From contig CP136065.1 of assembly GCA_032622095.1 (NCBI GenBank), positions 111,021,195-111,085,194 of the forward strand: 64,000 nucleotides of DNA, given 5' to 3'. Below are positions 36,591 through 48,739 of this stretch, piece by piece (the stretch's first letter is position 1; every line of letters begins with the position of its first letter). A program made the position numbers and the translations under genes. Source of the stretch: Siphonodentalium dalli. Lineage: Eukaryota; Mollusca; Scaphopoda; Gadilida; Siphonodentaliidae. The notes under the pieces were generated by a model. It saw only the letters and a list, made by a program, of their open reading frames with translations. It searched no databases and was not told the DNA's origin.

Positions 36591-38873
36591 TACCAAATAC
36601 AAGTGTATAGAGTTATTCACCTTCCATCAAAACTAACTGACTGGCTCTTAGTCCAGATAGGTGTTTGTCTGTTCTCGAACAAATTCCTATGAGTTTACTC
36701 AATATAACACAATCATGCCTCGTGGTACAACCAGATAGTCGTATACACAAGGGGCATCATTATAAATCACTTTGCTGTACTATTGTAGGCCGAGTTGGGT
36801 GGTCAAAGGAAGCACATGACCCATGAACAATGGTAGTCTGTCCTCATTCCCATATTCCAGCATACATGCCAGTGGACTGTTATCTTCTTAACATTACATT
36901 TTGTTGAGTTGTGGGAGGCAAATATCGAAATATTATAAGTTGTATGTCGATAAAGAGCGTTTATAACTAATATACTTCCCGTGAGTGGAAACTGATTTCT
37001 AAATTACACACACACACCGGATTGTCCTAGTTTGTCTGACACTTTGGTTTCAGTCTTTCACAGTTAAATGCAGGAGAACACTATGAACATTATTATACTG
37101 ATGTACATGTATACATACCATACGACCATAGTTGAATATAATTCATGTAAATATATATATTATGCATTGTAAATAGATGCACAAATTTTGTTAATGAAAT
37201 GCCGGCTGCGATGGGACACCCGGGAACAGACACGCGTCAGACGAAATTATCACTTCATGGTCATTAGCCAATGTAATTGACACCTCCCGGTGGACCAATA
37301 TAAATCGCCCGAGTGTACACAACAGATTAAAATATGCTAACAGTCAGTCAACGATGGTGTGATATAATAACCACACACTGGTTAAATGGTCTTGCTAATT
37401 TGCTATGATGCTGGTGGGATCAGGTGAACTGTCATGCTGCTGATATGGCGAACTGATGCTGCTAAGACCACATGACCAAATAACCAGGGCCAACCAGTGT
37501 TAAATGAATATGTATAGCAATGAAGAGCGGCGATCATCATCTATACACACCCACACCAATCTATATCGAAACGGACATCGAGACAACAAGGTGACACCCG
37601 TCAGGTCACGGGCGCGTCGACAGGGATGTGAGCTATGGTAACTCCGTGTGTGTCAATAGTTGTGGGAGCAGGCCACAGCGGTGAAAGTGACCACCTTACT
37701 ATAAGTGTGACACAGTGCATGTATGTCATAGGTGAGATAGAGCTGATTTCAAGGTTCAGTCATTGCAAGGCAAACACTTTCCATCCCGGTTAAGTTATCC
37801 TGCTAATTTGATCTGATGCTGGTGGGTCCTGCTGACTTGCCATTGTGCTGGTAGTGACAAATATTGGTGTTAAGAAATTGTTCCGTTATTGTATATATAT
37901 CCAGACACTGCAACATGTATGTTCCGAAAGAATAACGGTACATTTTCTTAACAGAATCAGTTTACCATATCAGCATATTTCAACTCCGTGGTATACCCAC
38001 CAGCATCGTAGCAAATCAACAAGACTACTTAAATTCGGGATATCTCACTGACGTACATGTGCACGTACGCATCGACATTAACATTTGAGTTTGTGTATGT
38101 GTCTATATTACATTTTACTGTTTAATTTAGGTTTTGTGCGCCCATATGGTATTATAGAAATATATCACAAGATTACATAAAATAAAAGCTTCCTCCATAT
38201 AGGCGGCATATGAATTATTTTAATAAACGCCATGCTGTCTCCAAATTTATGCGAATGTCACGCAGCGCGGACATACGTAGTTTGCATGCAGGAGTTACTG
38301 TTCCTTTAGATATATAAAATAAAAGTTAATTCCACTTATCCCACAATATTACGAGGCAATTTCACAATTATATTATTTATATGCCGTTCCTTTAGAATAC
38401 TCTCATTATCCTCATCTCCACCCATTGAACCATGTCGTAATCCCTATGTCTGTCAGTATTTTTATTTTCGGAAACGGCCGAATTAAAATATCTTCCAGCC
38501 ACATCGATGAATCCAAGATCATCCTTCTTGATTCGCCATTTTCGACTGCATATTTTAACGAAGAGTATGTGTCGTACTTTGTCATCAATTTAGAGCACTT
38601 CAATACAAATCTGTGGAACTAATCACGCATGATTGTGGTTGTTTTGTTTGTATGACGACAACAGCATGAATAATATGGATACCAATGTCCTAGTGGGATA
38701 TATTCTGCAGGTATCGATCATACGCGATGCCAATAATTATTTTAAAAAATAATACATTTACGATTTGAGATAGACGGGATCAGTTGTGACTGTGTACGTA
38801 CATGTACATATGTGGATGTTAATATCAGCAAACTATATATAGGGACTATAACATTGCATAGCAATATACTGAC
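36591..38873. other. No recognised gene; dispersed GCTAATTTG...GATGCTGGTGG motif
   Basis: GGTTAAATGG...TTGCTAATTTGCTATGATGCTGGTGGG occurs near 37,379 and 37,788, in reverse near 37,990-38,029, and also at 25,992 far to the left. GATAAAGAGCGTTT is at 36,949. A minus-strand frame at 38,412-38,603 is unassigned. Confidence 0.45.
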
Positions 38874-39052
38874 CTATTAATTTTAAACCCAGAGTGTTTG
38901 CCGCCATCCATGGCGTACCACCCGACGGTGTATACAAACACAGCCATATAGAAGGGAATCATAATTCCTATTAACCGCCAGGGCAGATATATAGCGCACA
39001 CTATGGGCTGAGACAATTTGAGATATCTGCCGCCGCCCCTAAGGCGCGCCAT
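38874..39052 (-). CDS. Candidate orphan first exon of a membrane protein
   Basis: A minus-strand frame opens with ATG in a small CG-rich patch (GGCGCGCCTTAGGGGCGGCG) and encodes a basic start, MARLRGGGRYLKL. A strongly hydrophobic stretch of about 30 residues (IVCAIYLPWRLIGIMIPFYM and onward) follows, then WYAMDGGKHSGFKIN. An AATAG/GTCAGT donor ends it. Start context, composition and donor suit a first exon, but no downstream exon is found and I recognise no family. It may be a chance frame. Confidence 0.25.
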
Positions 39053-40650
39053 AGGATTATATTAGTAATGGATGGGCTAACACGCGCCGGCAGGCGATCT
39101 CACTGCTCAAGATAGATATTCCCTCCTGTTTGGCTTTTGTAGTAAATCGCCAAATGTATGCGTGACACAATGTGATACATACATATTTACCCCAGTTATT
39201 TTAATTTATCAGACGGTCACCATATCACCAAGTTACAACGACAATATTTCTTCAATCGGATAATGCATCTTAAAAAGCACTTAATCGGATAATGCATCTT
39301 TAAAAGCACTTAACATTAACAATGATTAGCGCACCACATATAAATGTACATTCATGGCACCGACAAACAAGATTTCATGTTCAACACTATGAAAGCGTAC
39401 TGAAAACATACAATTCGTAATTATGGTGATAAATCACGCAAATAATCCATCGATATACTCAACATCTGCTTATGTATGCATTGCATGAAATCATTGGTTA
39501 TGACCAATGACAAATAGAGTGCGTCGCCCCTGTCATGGATGCGATCAACCAGCATCGTGTACCTTACACCGTTGCAGGGACGTGGCAACAGTATATACAC
39601 TGAAAATATTGTTGACTTAACTGTTTGCTCAACAATTTGACTCCTATTACTCTTTGCTAAATATGACGTGTACCGCCTCCTCTGGTCTGATCTCACCCTC
39701 GCGCGCGCTTCGGCTACTCCATTAGCAACTTTCCTCCATTATGGAGAGCAAATATATATTTTTTGAACATTCAGGGGCGAGTAATTCGCTTACAAAATTT
39801 TCATGGCATCGTTATCGGGGTGACATGTGACCATGCCATGTAAATTTGGTCGCGTTCGGAGATAATTCACTGCAACCTGGTGTGCAACCATAAGTGGTAA
39901 TACGGTGCACCATCTTCGATTTCTTTCAAGCAACAATATGACTTACATGTGGAACAACACTTTTCGCACCTATTCAATTTTAAGCCAAGTAGTTTGCATA
40001 TAAAGCACGAAATGGTTGAATTTTCGAAACCTTATCAAACTGAAATGTACAGCAAATTACGAGATACAAAACATTTGAGTTTATGTCGACCAATTTGATC
40101 AGAATTATTTGGTGTCTAGCAATGGTTTTGGTATATCGACGCCATTGCAAATCAATGTACATGTACATAGATGCGTGGATAAGTAGAGGTTAAAGCGTAT
40201 TTAACAATATAGAACGAAATCGCTGTTCATTTGACAGGTCATATATAATTGAATAGATGTATATTGTGTGTGTATGTAAATGGGAAAAAAACATTACTGC
40301 TATTGTATTGTGTTTATTTCAGGCAAGATATGCCCATATATAGTCATAATCCAACATATAATTACGAATTTTCGATATACTATATAGGTATGATTTCTTA
40401 ACATAAGTTAAAGATACGGGCGGCGTTGGTGGTGGGTATGCTGTTAAAATAATCACATCCGTCAAAAACCGCCATAAACAGAAGGATTAGTAAAAATATA
40501 GAGTCTTTGTTCTTATGTCAATCAGAAATATGGCATAAACAGTATGTTATTGTCATTTTCCCCTTTTGTTGTGTAAACGAAAGCAAAAACGTTACGTTTC
40601 CTGGTTTTTGTTTTATGTCCGGATATGGTAAACACAAAGAGCGTTATTTG
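39053..40650. other. No recognised gene; 29 bp tandem pair at 39,254-39,311
   Basis: AATCGGATAATGCATCTT plus AAAAAGCACTT is directly doubled. The rest shows only chance frames. ACAAAGAGCGTTA at 40,635 is a variant of the AATAAAGAGCGTT motif. Confidence 0.45.
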
Positions 40651-41250
40651 TTAAAGGGGTACTGTACCCAAGATGTTGTTGTTGGTTTCTATAATCCCCG
40701 AGTCGGAGAATAATGTAACAACTTTTCCATTTTTTGAAAGTTTGTTGAGTACGAAGTATTGTTACGGATGGCAAATTTACCGGAATGCAAAAATACAAAT
40801 TGTCGTTGTCGAGTAATTTTTGTAAAGTTTTCAACCAAATGAATCAAATAAACATTATATTATATGGTTAGTAGTCCCATATACTCATTTAAGTTAGTGT
40901 ACCGTCACTAGTCAATGAGTGGCTTGGGTTTTCTCCCCGTATAAGCATAATGTTTCAAACGATCGTGTGTGCAATTGTTTTCCTAATCCAATATCCCTCA
41001 ATTATAATTTGATTACGTTTTGTACACGGAAATTCGAATTTTAAGAGACGCCATTTTATGGCTGGAGCCATAAAATCAATTTATATTAAATTATTAACTT
41101 TTAAATTATTAAATTTTAAGATAGCCTATTAACCTGAGCGTTTACAGAATACATCTTCGACTCAAATTACTTATATTTCTATATAGTATCGATAATAGAT
41201 CGTTGTTATCACCGGGAATTTATTGAAAATGGCGTACAGTACCCCTTTAA
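40651..41250. mobile_element. TTAA-flanked MITE, 600 bp
   Basis: The ends are a perfect 17-base inverted repeat including the TTAA: TTAAAGGGGTACTGTAC and GTACAGTACCCCTTTAA. TTAA duplication and an AGGGG start suit piggyBac- or Kolobok-type elements. Interior non-coding. Confidence 0.75.
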
Positions 41251-42993
41251 GGTTTTCCTGATATGGAAATAATAAAGAGCGTTTATATCATTTGTGTGTG
41301 TTAACCAATATAATTGCACTGTGTTATATAAACTTAAGCACAACTTCTGTAACACGAGCAGTCTCTTGTTTACGTACAACATCGTACGTCTTGACGACAA
41401 TATACTATCTACGCGCTGATTATGTTTGGCATTGAGCGGAACTGTATATATTTTTGTGTTCCTTCTGTTAATGCCGATTTGGACAAATATAAATATTTCT
41501 GCAACAAACGCGCCCGTGCCTTTAGCCTCTGGTGTTCCTACTAGCAAGTCCACTCGTCTGCTTACAGTGTTAAATGTATTCCAAGCTACATCGACCAACA
41601 CTTATAATACACATGAAATATTGAGCAACAGTATAAAACTAGGCGGCTATCCGGGTGGATATGCTGATCTATTCGACTTGACACTGATATTAACACACAT
41701 GGTGGTCAAATGCAGTGGAAATCTGCCAGTCATTATTCATCATCAAAGAAGCATGGAATTCCGTGCTGTCTGTATAGGCCAGAAATTCCCACCAGTTGAT
41801 ACATTACGTAATACGAACGCCCCGATGCTTGAAGGTTGCTCAATGTGTTGAGCAGATGTTTCTGCATTGGAACGCCGGGCTTTATTAGCTTCCGTTTTGT
41901 GTCTGTCTTTCATGAAAGTTATCCGACCTCCTGATATTTTAATTATCACATAAGAAACTAGATCGCACTATCTACTTCAAATGAGCCTTCTCAAATAAAT
42001 TATATTGTGTATATATGTCACAAGTTAACTTTTGTATATGTATATACATGTATTGTACAATAATGGTCCCCATATTTGGAGGAATAAATATCTCTCTCGT
42101 GGTATGGCATTACACCTGAATGGTAAGCCCTAATGAATTAAACCAAACGGATCAGATTAATGGCAATGACATATAACAGGCAAGTATATTATTTATATTG
42201 TAAATACTGTTCATATATTATAATGTATCATTTGAAAATTTATGATGTAAGTCATGCATGTTCATAAATGTAATATATGTTATCTTAATATCTATGTATT
42301 ATTGGTCGATAAGATTAAACAAATTGAATTGACCGGTGGAATAGAAAGTAGATTGCAGGACTGGGAAGTATACCATATATAGGCAAATTTGAGAACGTTC
42401 TAAACATTCATAAAATGGCAGTTAAAACAGTTTTTAAAAAACTCTTGCCAGTGTGACTCCCACCCCCCCCCCCCCCACCCCCCATATTGCGTGCAAACAA
42501 CAGTCGCTATCTTGGAACAGCATACCACAACTATAAGCACTGATCTCAGGTTATAATATGAAAGGATCAATTGTGTTAATGCCATACTGACTAATATTAT
42601 TGCCAAAATTAATGCTGTGCCAGCGTAACACAACACAGCCGACCCATAACTATAATTATACAGTATTTCTCGCATTGTCGTTTATTTGTATGCCGTGATA
42701 ATGGGTGGCTGAACACAGAGATTCTTTATTGCCTCCTTGAAGGAGAGATATTTGTACAATTATATACATACATGTAGAATATAAATACAACAGTGAAGTG
42801 TGAGCATAATTAATATAGTGATTACATAAAACGTACATGCGTATTATCAGGCTCACTTTGGTACGGGTGAGTTGCGTCTTATCTGTTGAACTTTTATCGG
42901 AGTGAGAAAGGTTAAATGAATTACAATTATAGTAATAAGAGTAAAGTAAGTGGGAAGAAAAAAAAAATGTATTTGCCACATGGAGAAAAAAAA

Positions 42994-43029
<36 letters not shown>

Positions 43030-43179
43030 AAATGCGCATCCGAATGGTTGCGCACCCGATGCTCGACAACATTACTATATATCGTTATATGATATACATA
43101 ATGTATAAATTTTCTAGCTTCTGCATTTAAGCTACGTCACATGCGTGTGGGCTGAAATTTTCTGAATTAATTTTCTGAA
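41251..43179. other. No supported gene; simple repeats
   Basis: AATAAAGAGCGTTT lies at 41,271. A plus-strand frame from about 41,426 to 41,851 is open for ~140 codons with a hydrophobic beginning but lacks an upstream ATG (the first is at about 41,471) and matches nothing known. A poly(C) run lies near 42,460 and a (TA)n run near 42,997-43,023. Confidence 0.45.
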
Positions 43180-45205
43180 TTATTTTGCCCTAATTAGGGA
43201 ACACATTACAAATAAAAAAGAGGCAGACATATCAATAAGAGAGTCCCGATATTGTCCAACGGCGTCCAAGAGTGATGGGTGATCACTTCCCAAGATTAGA
43301 GACAACAAGTCCTCCTTCTCTAGACCGAACATGTATAAATATACTTGGATACCGCAGTAGTCGATGACCCGTTCCCAGAAACGATTTCGCAGCGACAGGA
43401 TCGGGAATGACGAGCACGTGAACATAATGTGCTCAAGTTCGTTATCATATATACACACGCACTGACGACAGGTAAGATTATTTGGGTACGTTGTCCTGTT
43501 AAGAAGAATTGCAAGGTTCTTGTATTTTGATGATAATGTAGGTTGTGATCGCAAACGCTTCCAAACGTACCAGCCGGAGAGTGGGTCTGGAACAACCTTC
43601 CAGAACACACTCAGGTCAGAATCGTTTGAGACTGACGTGCGCCACGACGAGATATAAAACAGTTTTTCAGTCTCCCTCACTATACGTTTCCATGTAGGTT
43701 GGTTTGGAAATACACCAAGGTCTAAAAGAGTATCCAGGAAAGAATCAAGGCGATAGGCTCTTAATATAGGTAGTATCTCCTTGACGAATCCACATGCCGG
43801 TCTGTCGTACAAGCGCTGCAAATGAGCTTTGGCCAGGAAAAGTTTCAATGGATCCTGTTTGTGTGAAGGAAGGTTTATAAGAGTACCAAGGAAGCCCAGT
43901 TTACGAATGTGTATTTCCATCTCCATTGGTAAGATACCCAATAGTCCGAGAGAAAGTTTTGTATTGGCGCGTTTAGGCAGACTCTGAGCAGATTTAACAC
44001 AGGTACGTAATGAACGTTCAATGATAGTTATAGCAGACGTTTGTTGTAATGACATCACCTCACAACCATACAGTGCTTTCGGTTGAACGACAGTGTTGAT
44101 TAAGTTGCACATTGTAATTGGCGAAGCATGGCGTAGTAGTCGGTTACCAGCGATGGCGAAGAATGTTTTTCTCATTGTTGACGAAACACGTGAACTGTGA
44201 GACACATCAGACACGAACTTTCCTTGTACCAAGCCAAGGTGTGCACATTCGGTATCCTCTGTTAGTGAATCGGAACCCAGCATCCAGATACGTCGATTGC
44301 GATTGTGTGCGGCTTTTGACTCATTAAATACCACAGTCTTACTTTTTGTACACGAGAAACTGAATCTCCAGTTGATACTGTACTTGTAGCATGTGTCTAT
44401 CAGATTGTCTAGACCGTGTTTAGTTAGCGACATAATGGTGATGTCGTCTGCTGTAGTTGGAGAAACACATGAAATTGAACCAACATGTAGGCCAAACGGA
44501 GAATTCCTCAAGTCTATTAGCAGATCGTTTATGTAAACCAGGTAGCACAGAGGTGAGAGGACACCCCTTGCCTTGTCCCTTGGCCGATGCTGAACTTATC
44601 AGAGAATCTGTTGTTAGAGAACACCATGCTGTTCACATCCGTGTGGATGTTGCCGAGAAGTCTGATGAATTTGCTGGAAAAGCCAAGACGTATAAATTTA
44701 AACAAAAGGCCTTCGTACCACACTCTATCGAAGGCCTTCTTAGAATCCAGGAATGCTGCAAACACTTTTGAGCCATTAGATTTTGCATGTGATATAGCTT
44801 CATGTAATACAAATGACGTTATATTGCATCCAAAACCTTTTTGGAAGCCATATTGTAATTGTTCCGGGAAGTTAGAAAGCTCCCTTGCGCTGAGGATTCT
44901 TTGCAATATAATTTTTTCAAACAGTTTATAGATCACAGGTAGGAGTGTTATGGCCCGGTAGCTGTCGGGAGACGTAGAAGGCTTAGGCTGTCCTTTATAC
45001 AGAGGAATAATAACACCAAGTTTCATACCCGGTGGGATCCATTCTAGATCCAGTATGGCGTTGAATAAGATCAGAATACATTCCTTCAGTTTATCGGTGT
45101 GATTGATAATATGTTCACTCGTGACACAGTCATAGCCAGGCGCTTTGTTTGGTTTCAATGTTTTTATCGCACACTCAATTTCATAAATAGATATTTGGCG
45201 ACACT
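43180..45205 (-). pseudogene. 5'-truncated non-LTR retrotransposon (LINE) reverse transcriptase
   Basis: Read on the minus strand, ISIYEIECAIKTLKPNKAPG opens a reverse transcriptase. LGVIIPLYKG, SYRAITLLPVIYKLFEKII, AAFLDSKKAFDRVW (motif A) and IGQGTRQG (motif B) follow. Near 44,567 a frameshift leads to VLSPLCYLVYINDLL and TTADDITIM, the catalytic ADD motif with Thr where Tyr or Phe is normal. The remainder is the thumb and a C-terminal zinc-knuckle-like CRQC...LEHIMFTC. The coding part begins beside a TATA microsatellite at 45,205, with the endonuclease domain missing, as in usual 5' truncation. Not functional as it stands. CR1/L2/jockey-type is likely; the exact clade is not determined. 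Confidence 0.85.
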
Positions 45206-45610
45206 GTGAGCATATATATATATAGCTTTATTAACCTCCATTAACGGAGATCATACATCAATACATTGTATGTGTTGTATAAACGAATTGGAGCGTTTTG
45301 TACACATAAAGGTGAGAGTGGTATTTAAAAACATTATTTAGTATATATACAAACAACATTTGAGCATGGAAAATGGCGGCAAAAAGTAACAACACTGAAT
45401 TCCAGTACATTACAGCAGTATGAGCCGTATGGTCTATGTACCATATTAGAGTTTGATCACATATAGATAAGGAAAGTGTATATCGCATGCGTATAGATGT
45501 TGATCTTATGTTCACTAAGCCATGCTCCTTTTCGCCCTCAAACATTTTAATGTCAACAAGACTTGCTTTTCTGGCAGGCAGCAAGCACACGCAAGCAATC
45601 GGGTATAGTC
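45206..45610. other. Spacer between LINE fragments
   Basis: TATATATATA at the left, then CCTCCATTAACGGAGATCAT, a short inverted pair. No gene is recognised. Confidence 0.5.
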
Positions 45611-46260
45611 TTAACGGGCATTGTTTCGTAAAAGTTGGCATCCTTTGTACATGAATTTCGCGGCGAATGTGAGAATATTTCCCCGAGCATTGATGACAAC
45701 GAGTGGAGGAACGAAGGCTGTGCCGCCGATTAGGAAGTCACATAGATGGTTTTGCGAGAGTGAATCGAGAAACATAAAACATTCTACCCCAAAGAAGTCA
45801 ATGGTGATTGACCAGAAACTGTATCTCAATTGATGCATGGCTGGCACATTACATGTAAATAATACATGTTCAATTTCTTTGTGATACGTTGATCTGCAGG
45901 CACCGCAATTCGAGTTGTTATTGAACATCGATCTGGCTTTTCAAAAAATGTTGTTGTTGGAATCGGATGATATGGGGACCATCGAATCGGATTGAGTACC
46001 TTTAATCTGGGTGGAGGAAATAAACCGGGGATCAATCCACGTTCTTCCTCAGAATATTGCTTCATTGCCGCGAGATATGCCACTACTGTGATCTCAATGG
46101 CGAGGCATGACAATTGTGCCAGTATGACAACTGAAGCGGCATTTAAAAAAATGTTGTTGTTGGAATCGGATGATATGGGGATCATCGCATCGGATTGAGC
46201 ACCTTTAAATTGGGTTGAGGTAATAATTCGGGTTCAATCCACGTTCTTCCTCAGAATATT
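45611..46260 (-). pseudogene. LINE C-terminal fragment with internal 204 bp tandem duplication
   Basis: The minus strand encodes CGACRSTYHKEIEHVLFTCN then a LRYSFW...IDFFG stretch, aligning with the end of the LINE at 43,180 (CRQC...ELEHIMFTC, LRNRFW...IDYCG). It is a second, diverged member of the same family. Upstream, 45,944-46,147 and 46,148-46,260 repeat GTTGTTGGAATCGGATGATA and CCACGTTCTTCCTCAGAATA 204 bases apart, duplicating part of the coding region. Several frame breaks make it non-functional. Confidence 0.7.
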
Positions 46261-46539
46261 GCTTCAATGCAGCGAGGAATTATGATATGATATTTATTAG
46301 CATAAAACACTCATGTGAGCCGTATGCATTACATAATAATAAGACATATAATTTACACATACATAGTTCATATAATAAACTTTCCACATATTCATACTAC
46401 AGTTATACAATGACTTAGTAGAGCTCAATAATATAAGCATGCAAATAAACTGTATGCAGGCCTATATGATATCGTGTGGAATAGAAATTAATTATTAATT
46501 TATTCATCAACTTCGGGCTTCTTTTCTCATTTCAAAGAA

Positions 46540-47112
46540 TTCTTTGAAAGCTCGACTGATCACATTACTTGTATTTGGTTGGTCGTTTCGCATTATGTAT
46601 ATGCATTTTGAGATACTACTGGCCCTTAGAAATTTAGTGATTCATATAGGCCTTTTTCTCAATTTGTCGTATTTGATACAATGGAGAACAAAATGCTTCT
46701 CGTCTTCCACTGAGTTAGTATTGCACATCTTGAATATCCGATCATTGGCTGGCGTCGGTGGGCGTTTGTGTTGGCCTTTTTCTATTTCTAATGAATGACA
46801 GCTGATTCGAAGTCTACATAATTGTTCACGGTCTTTGATAGAAATTGTATGTATTAGATATGGTTCGAGTCGAAAAATGGTTTTGAATTGTTTGTATGGC
46901 CTTCGTTTACTGTGTGGATCGTCTGCACTGATAATATACTTATTTATATATTCATCCTTCAATCGTTCTGTGACGAGATTAATATATGCCACTACTGGGG
47001 TATCAATGGCGAGGCAGCTGCCAGTATGCCCTGTGGAGCAGCTTGAAACTAAATCAGTTACATTAATTAGTCCTGAATAGACAATAATGATTTGACGGTT
47101 AAGGCGCTGCAT
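46540..47112 (-). pseudogene. Second LINE family, C-terminal domain fragment
   Basis: The minus strand reads LCRLRISCHSLEIEKGQHKR followed by RPPTPANDRIFKMCNTNSVE and DEKHFVLHCIKYDKLR. This LRxSxHxLxIE-G-R...C..C...EDExHF..C..Y..LR pattern is the C-terminal zinc-binding region of many LINE reverse transcriptases. It differs from the family at 43-46 kb. A stop follows KRPI, though the frame reopens. No RT core remains. Confidence 0.75.
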
Positions 47113-47159
47113 GACGTCGCTTCTAATGGCTCATACTTTGGTCTCCCAGGGTCGATGGA

Positions 47160-48735
47160 AAAATTATAATAAGCTGATTGTGTCATAACGTGAACAGACG
47201 AAAGGCCAAATTTCAATTTGGTCAGAACGTCACAGTCTTTGGTCAAACGCCACCTATTTTAATCACATATTCTGACCCGCTTTCGGTCATCCAAATAGGT
47301 ATAATTTGGGGAAACTATTATGTCATGTACAAAAGACTTATTCGCGATATCGAATTTAGAAGCAATAAAGAGCGTTTCTATGCCATTTGTATGCCATTTG
47401 ACTGATGTATGTGAATATGTTAGAATAGGGCCCTTCGGTCATTTCACATTTAACAATTAAAGCTGAAATGTCTAGAGTAAGCACGCGTGACATTTTTTCT
47501 CTCGAAACAACTCCAAAATCCGACTCGAATAAATAACCAACAACCACATGCGTGTAATTGGCCCATCGTGCCACTTATCCCACCCGATCACATCAAACCG
47601 AAGCCAATCAGGTTTATATGCGCTTATTTTATTAGAGATATGATAAGGTACGGGAGCTTCCACGTTCGTTCTGACTTCACATCGCCATCATTGGCTCATT
47701 TAGTAACTTCTACAGTCGTTCCGGGTCTGTATAATCAGGGGGAGTTTCCTGCAATATGTCCATTAACCACTAAAAAGTTATTGAAGAACACACTGATAAA
47801 ATACACATATTCATTGCAAGTGGCAGAAACACAACGAAACTGACTTTTGTTCCTTCTGGCTATTTTCCCGTGAAATAAATATAGGTATAAATACACGAAA
47901 TACTATTATGATGACTATATATGCCATAAACAAACGACTTATTCTAGATATAGAATATAGAAAAGTCGAGATCAGCACGAAGCAGTAAAAAGCGTTCGTT
48001 GCTAACACATTTATGGTATGGATACAGATAGGTAATTTTAATGATTTTTGTCATGTAGTTAGACACCCGATCAAATACCACTCACTCCTTTTAAAATTGT
48101 TATTTCAAATTTATTTCTATGTATATAAAGCACAGGACGCTTTTTCTTGAAACAAACCCAAAATCCGACCTACCCAAATGGCCGACAACCAAATGGGTGC
48201 AATTGGCCCAGCGTACCAATTATCTGCCCCATGACAGATTTTGTCAAAATGTTAGAATAGGGCTCTTCTTTCGTTACATATTTCGTCAACAACATCATGG
48301 TGGCCGCGGACCAAGGTTCTACGATAAATGCCAAATAGGGTCAAGCAATTGGTATGTTATAGGTTGTTTCTAAGCCGAAGACACATCAAAACACACCCGA
48401 TCATCTCAAACACGGGGGGGGGGGGTTCAAATATCGCACACATGCCATTTATGGTCCCCTTGTACGATTTAGTGAAATCAAAGGATGCTGATGGATGGCC
48501 CCACGACGATGCGCGTGCCACTATGCCCTGGGGATCCGCGTTACACTAAATCAAATACATTAACTAATCCCTTAGTGTATCATTTGCCAATTAAGCCGCG
48601 GCATAGCATTAATTGTAATCTCTCATGCTCAGGTTTCCCAAAAGTCGATGGAATAATTCAGTTGAAACCGTGTACATTGAGTTGTCGGTATTATTCTCAT
48701 AACGTCACACCGATAGAAATGTCACATTTCATAAC
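47160..48735. mobile_element. Non-satellite modules flanking the satellite (first copies)
   Basis: Several pieces reappear inside the satellite block. 47,230-47,400 (AAACGCCACC, ATATTCTGACC, TATCGAATTTAGA, AATAAAGAGCGTTTC) matches 58,660-58,830 and 61,430-61,595. 47,655-47,740 (CGCCATCATTGGCTCATTT, TCCGGGTCTGTATAATCA) and 48,250-48,410 match the ~480 bp module seen at 54.6-57.9 kb. 48,455-48,725 (GTACGATTTAGTGAAATCA, CACTATGCCCTGGGGATCC) matches 58,355-58,635. No coding potential was seen. Confidence 0.65.
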
Positions 48736-48739
48736 TGTG

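Noticed and set aside
37290-37330. TATAAAT after a CCAAT word as a core promoter
   Set aside because: No gene follows within reach; such words occur often in AT-rich DNA.
38412-38622. Opposed frames of about 63-65 codons
   Set aside because: Both strands are open, neither is recognisable and no splice context is convincing.
41209-41851. Plus-strand frame with hydrophobic start (possible signal peptide) and an opposite frame with LLVGTPEAKGTG, slightly recalling integrin alpha
   Set aside because: The plus frame has no ATG before 41,471. The integrin-like string is short and unsupported by any neighbouring domain.
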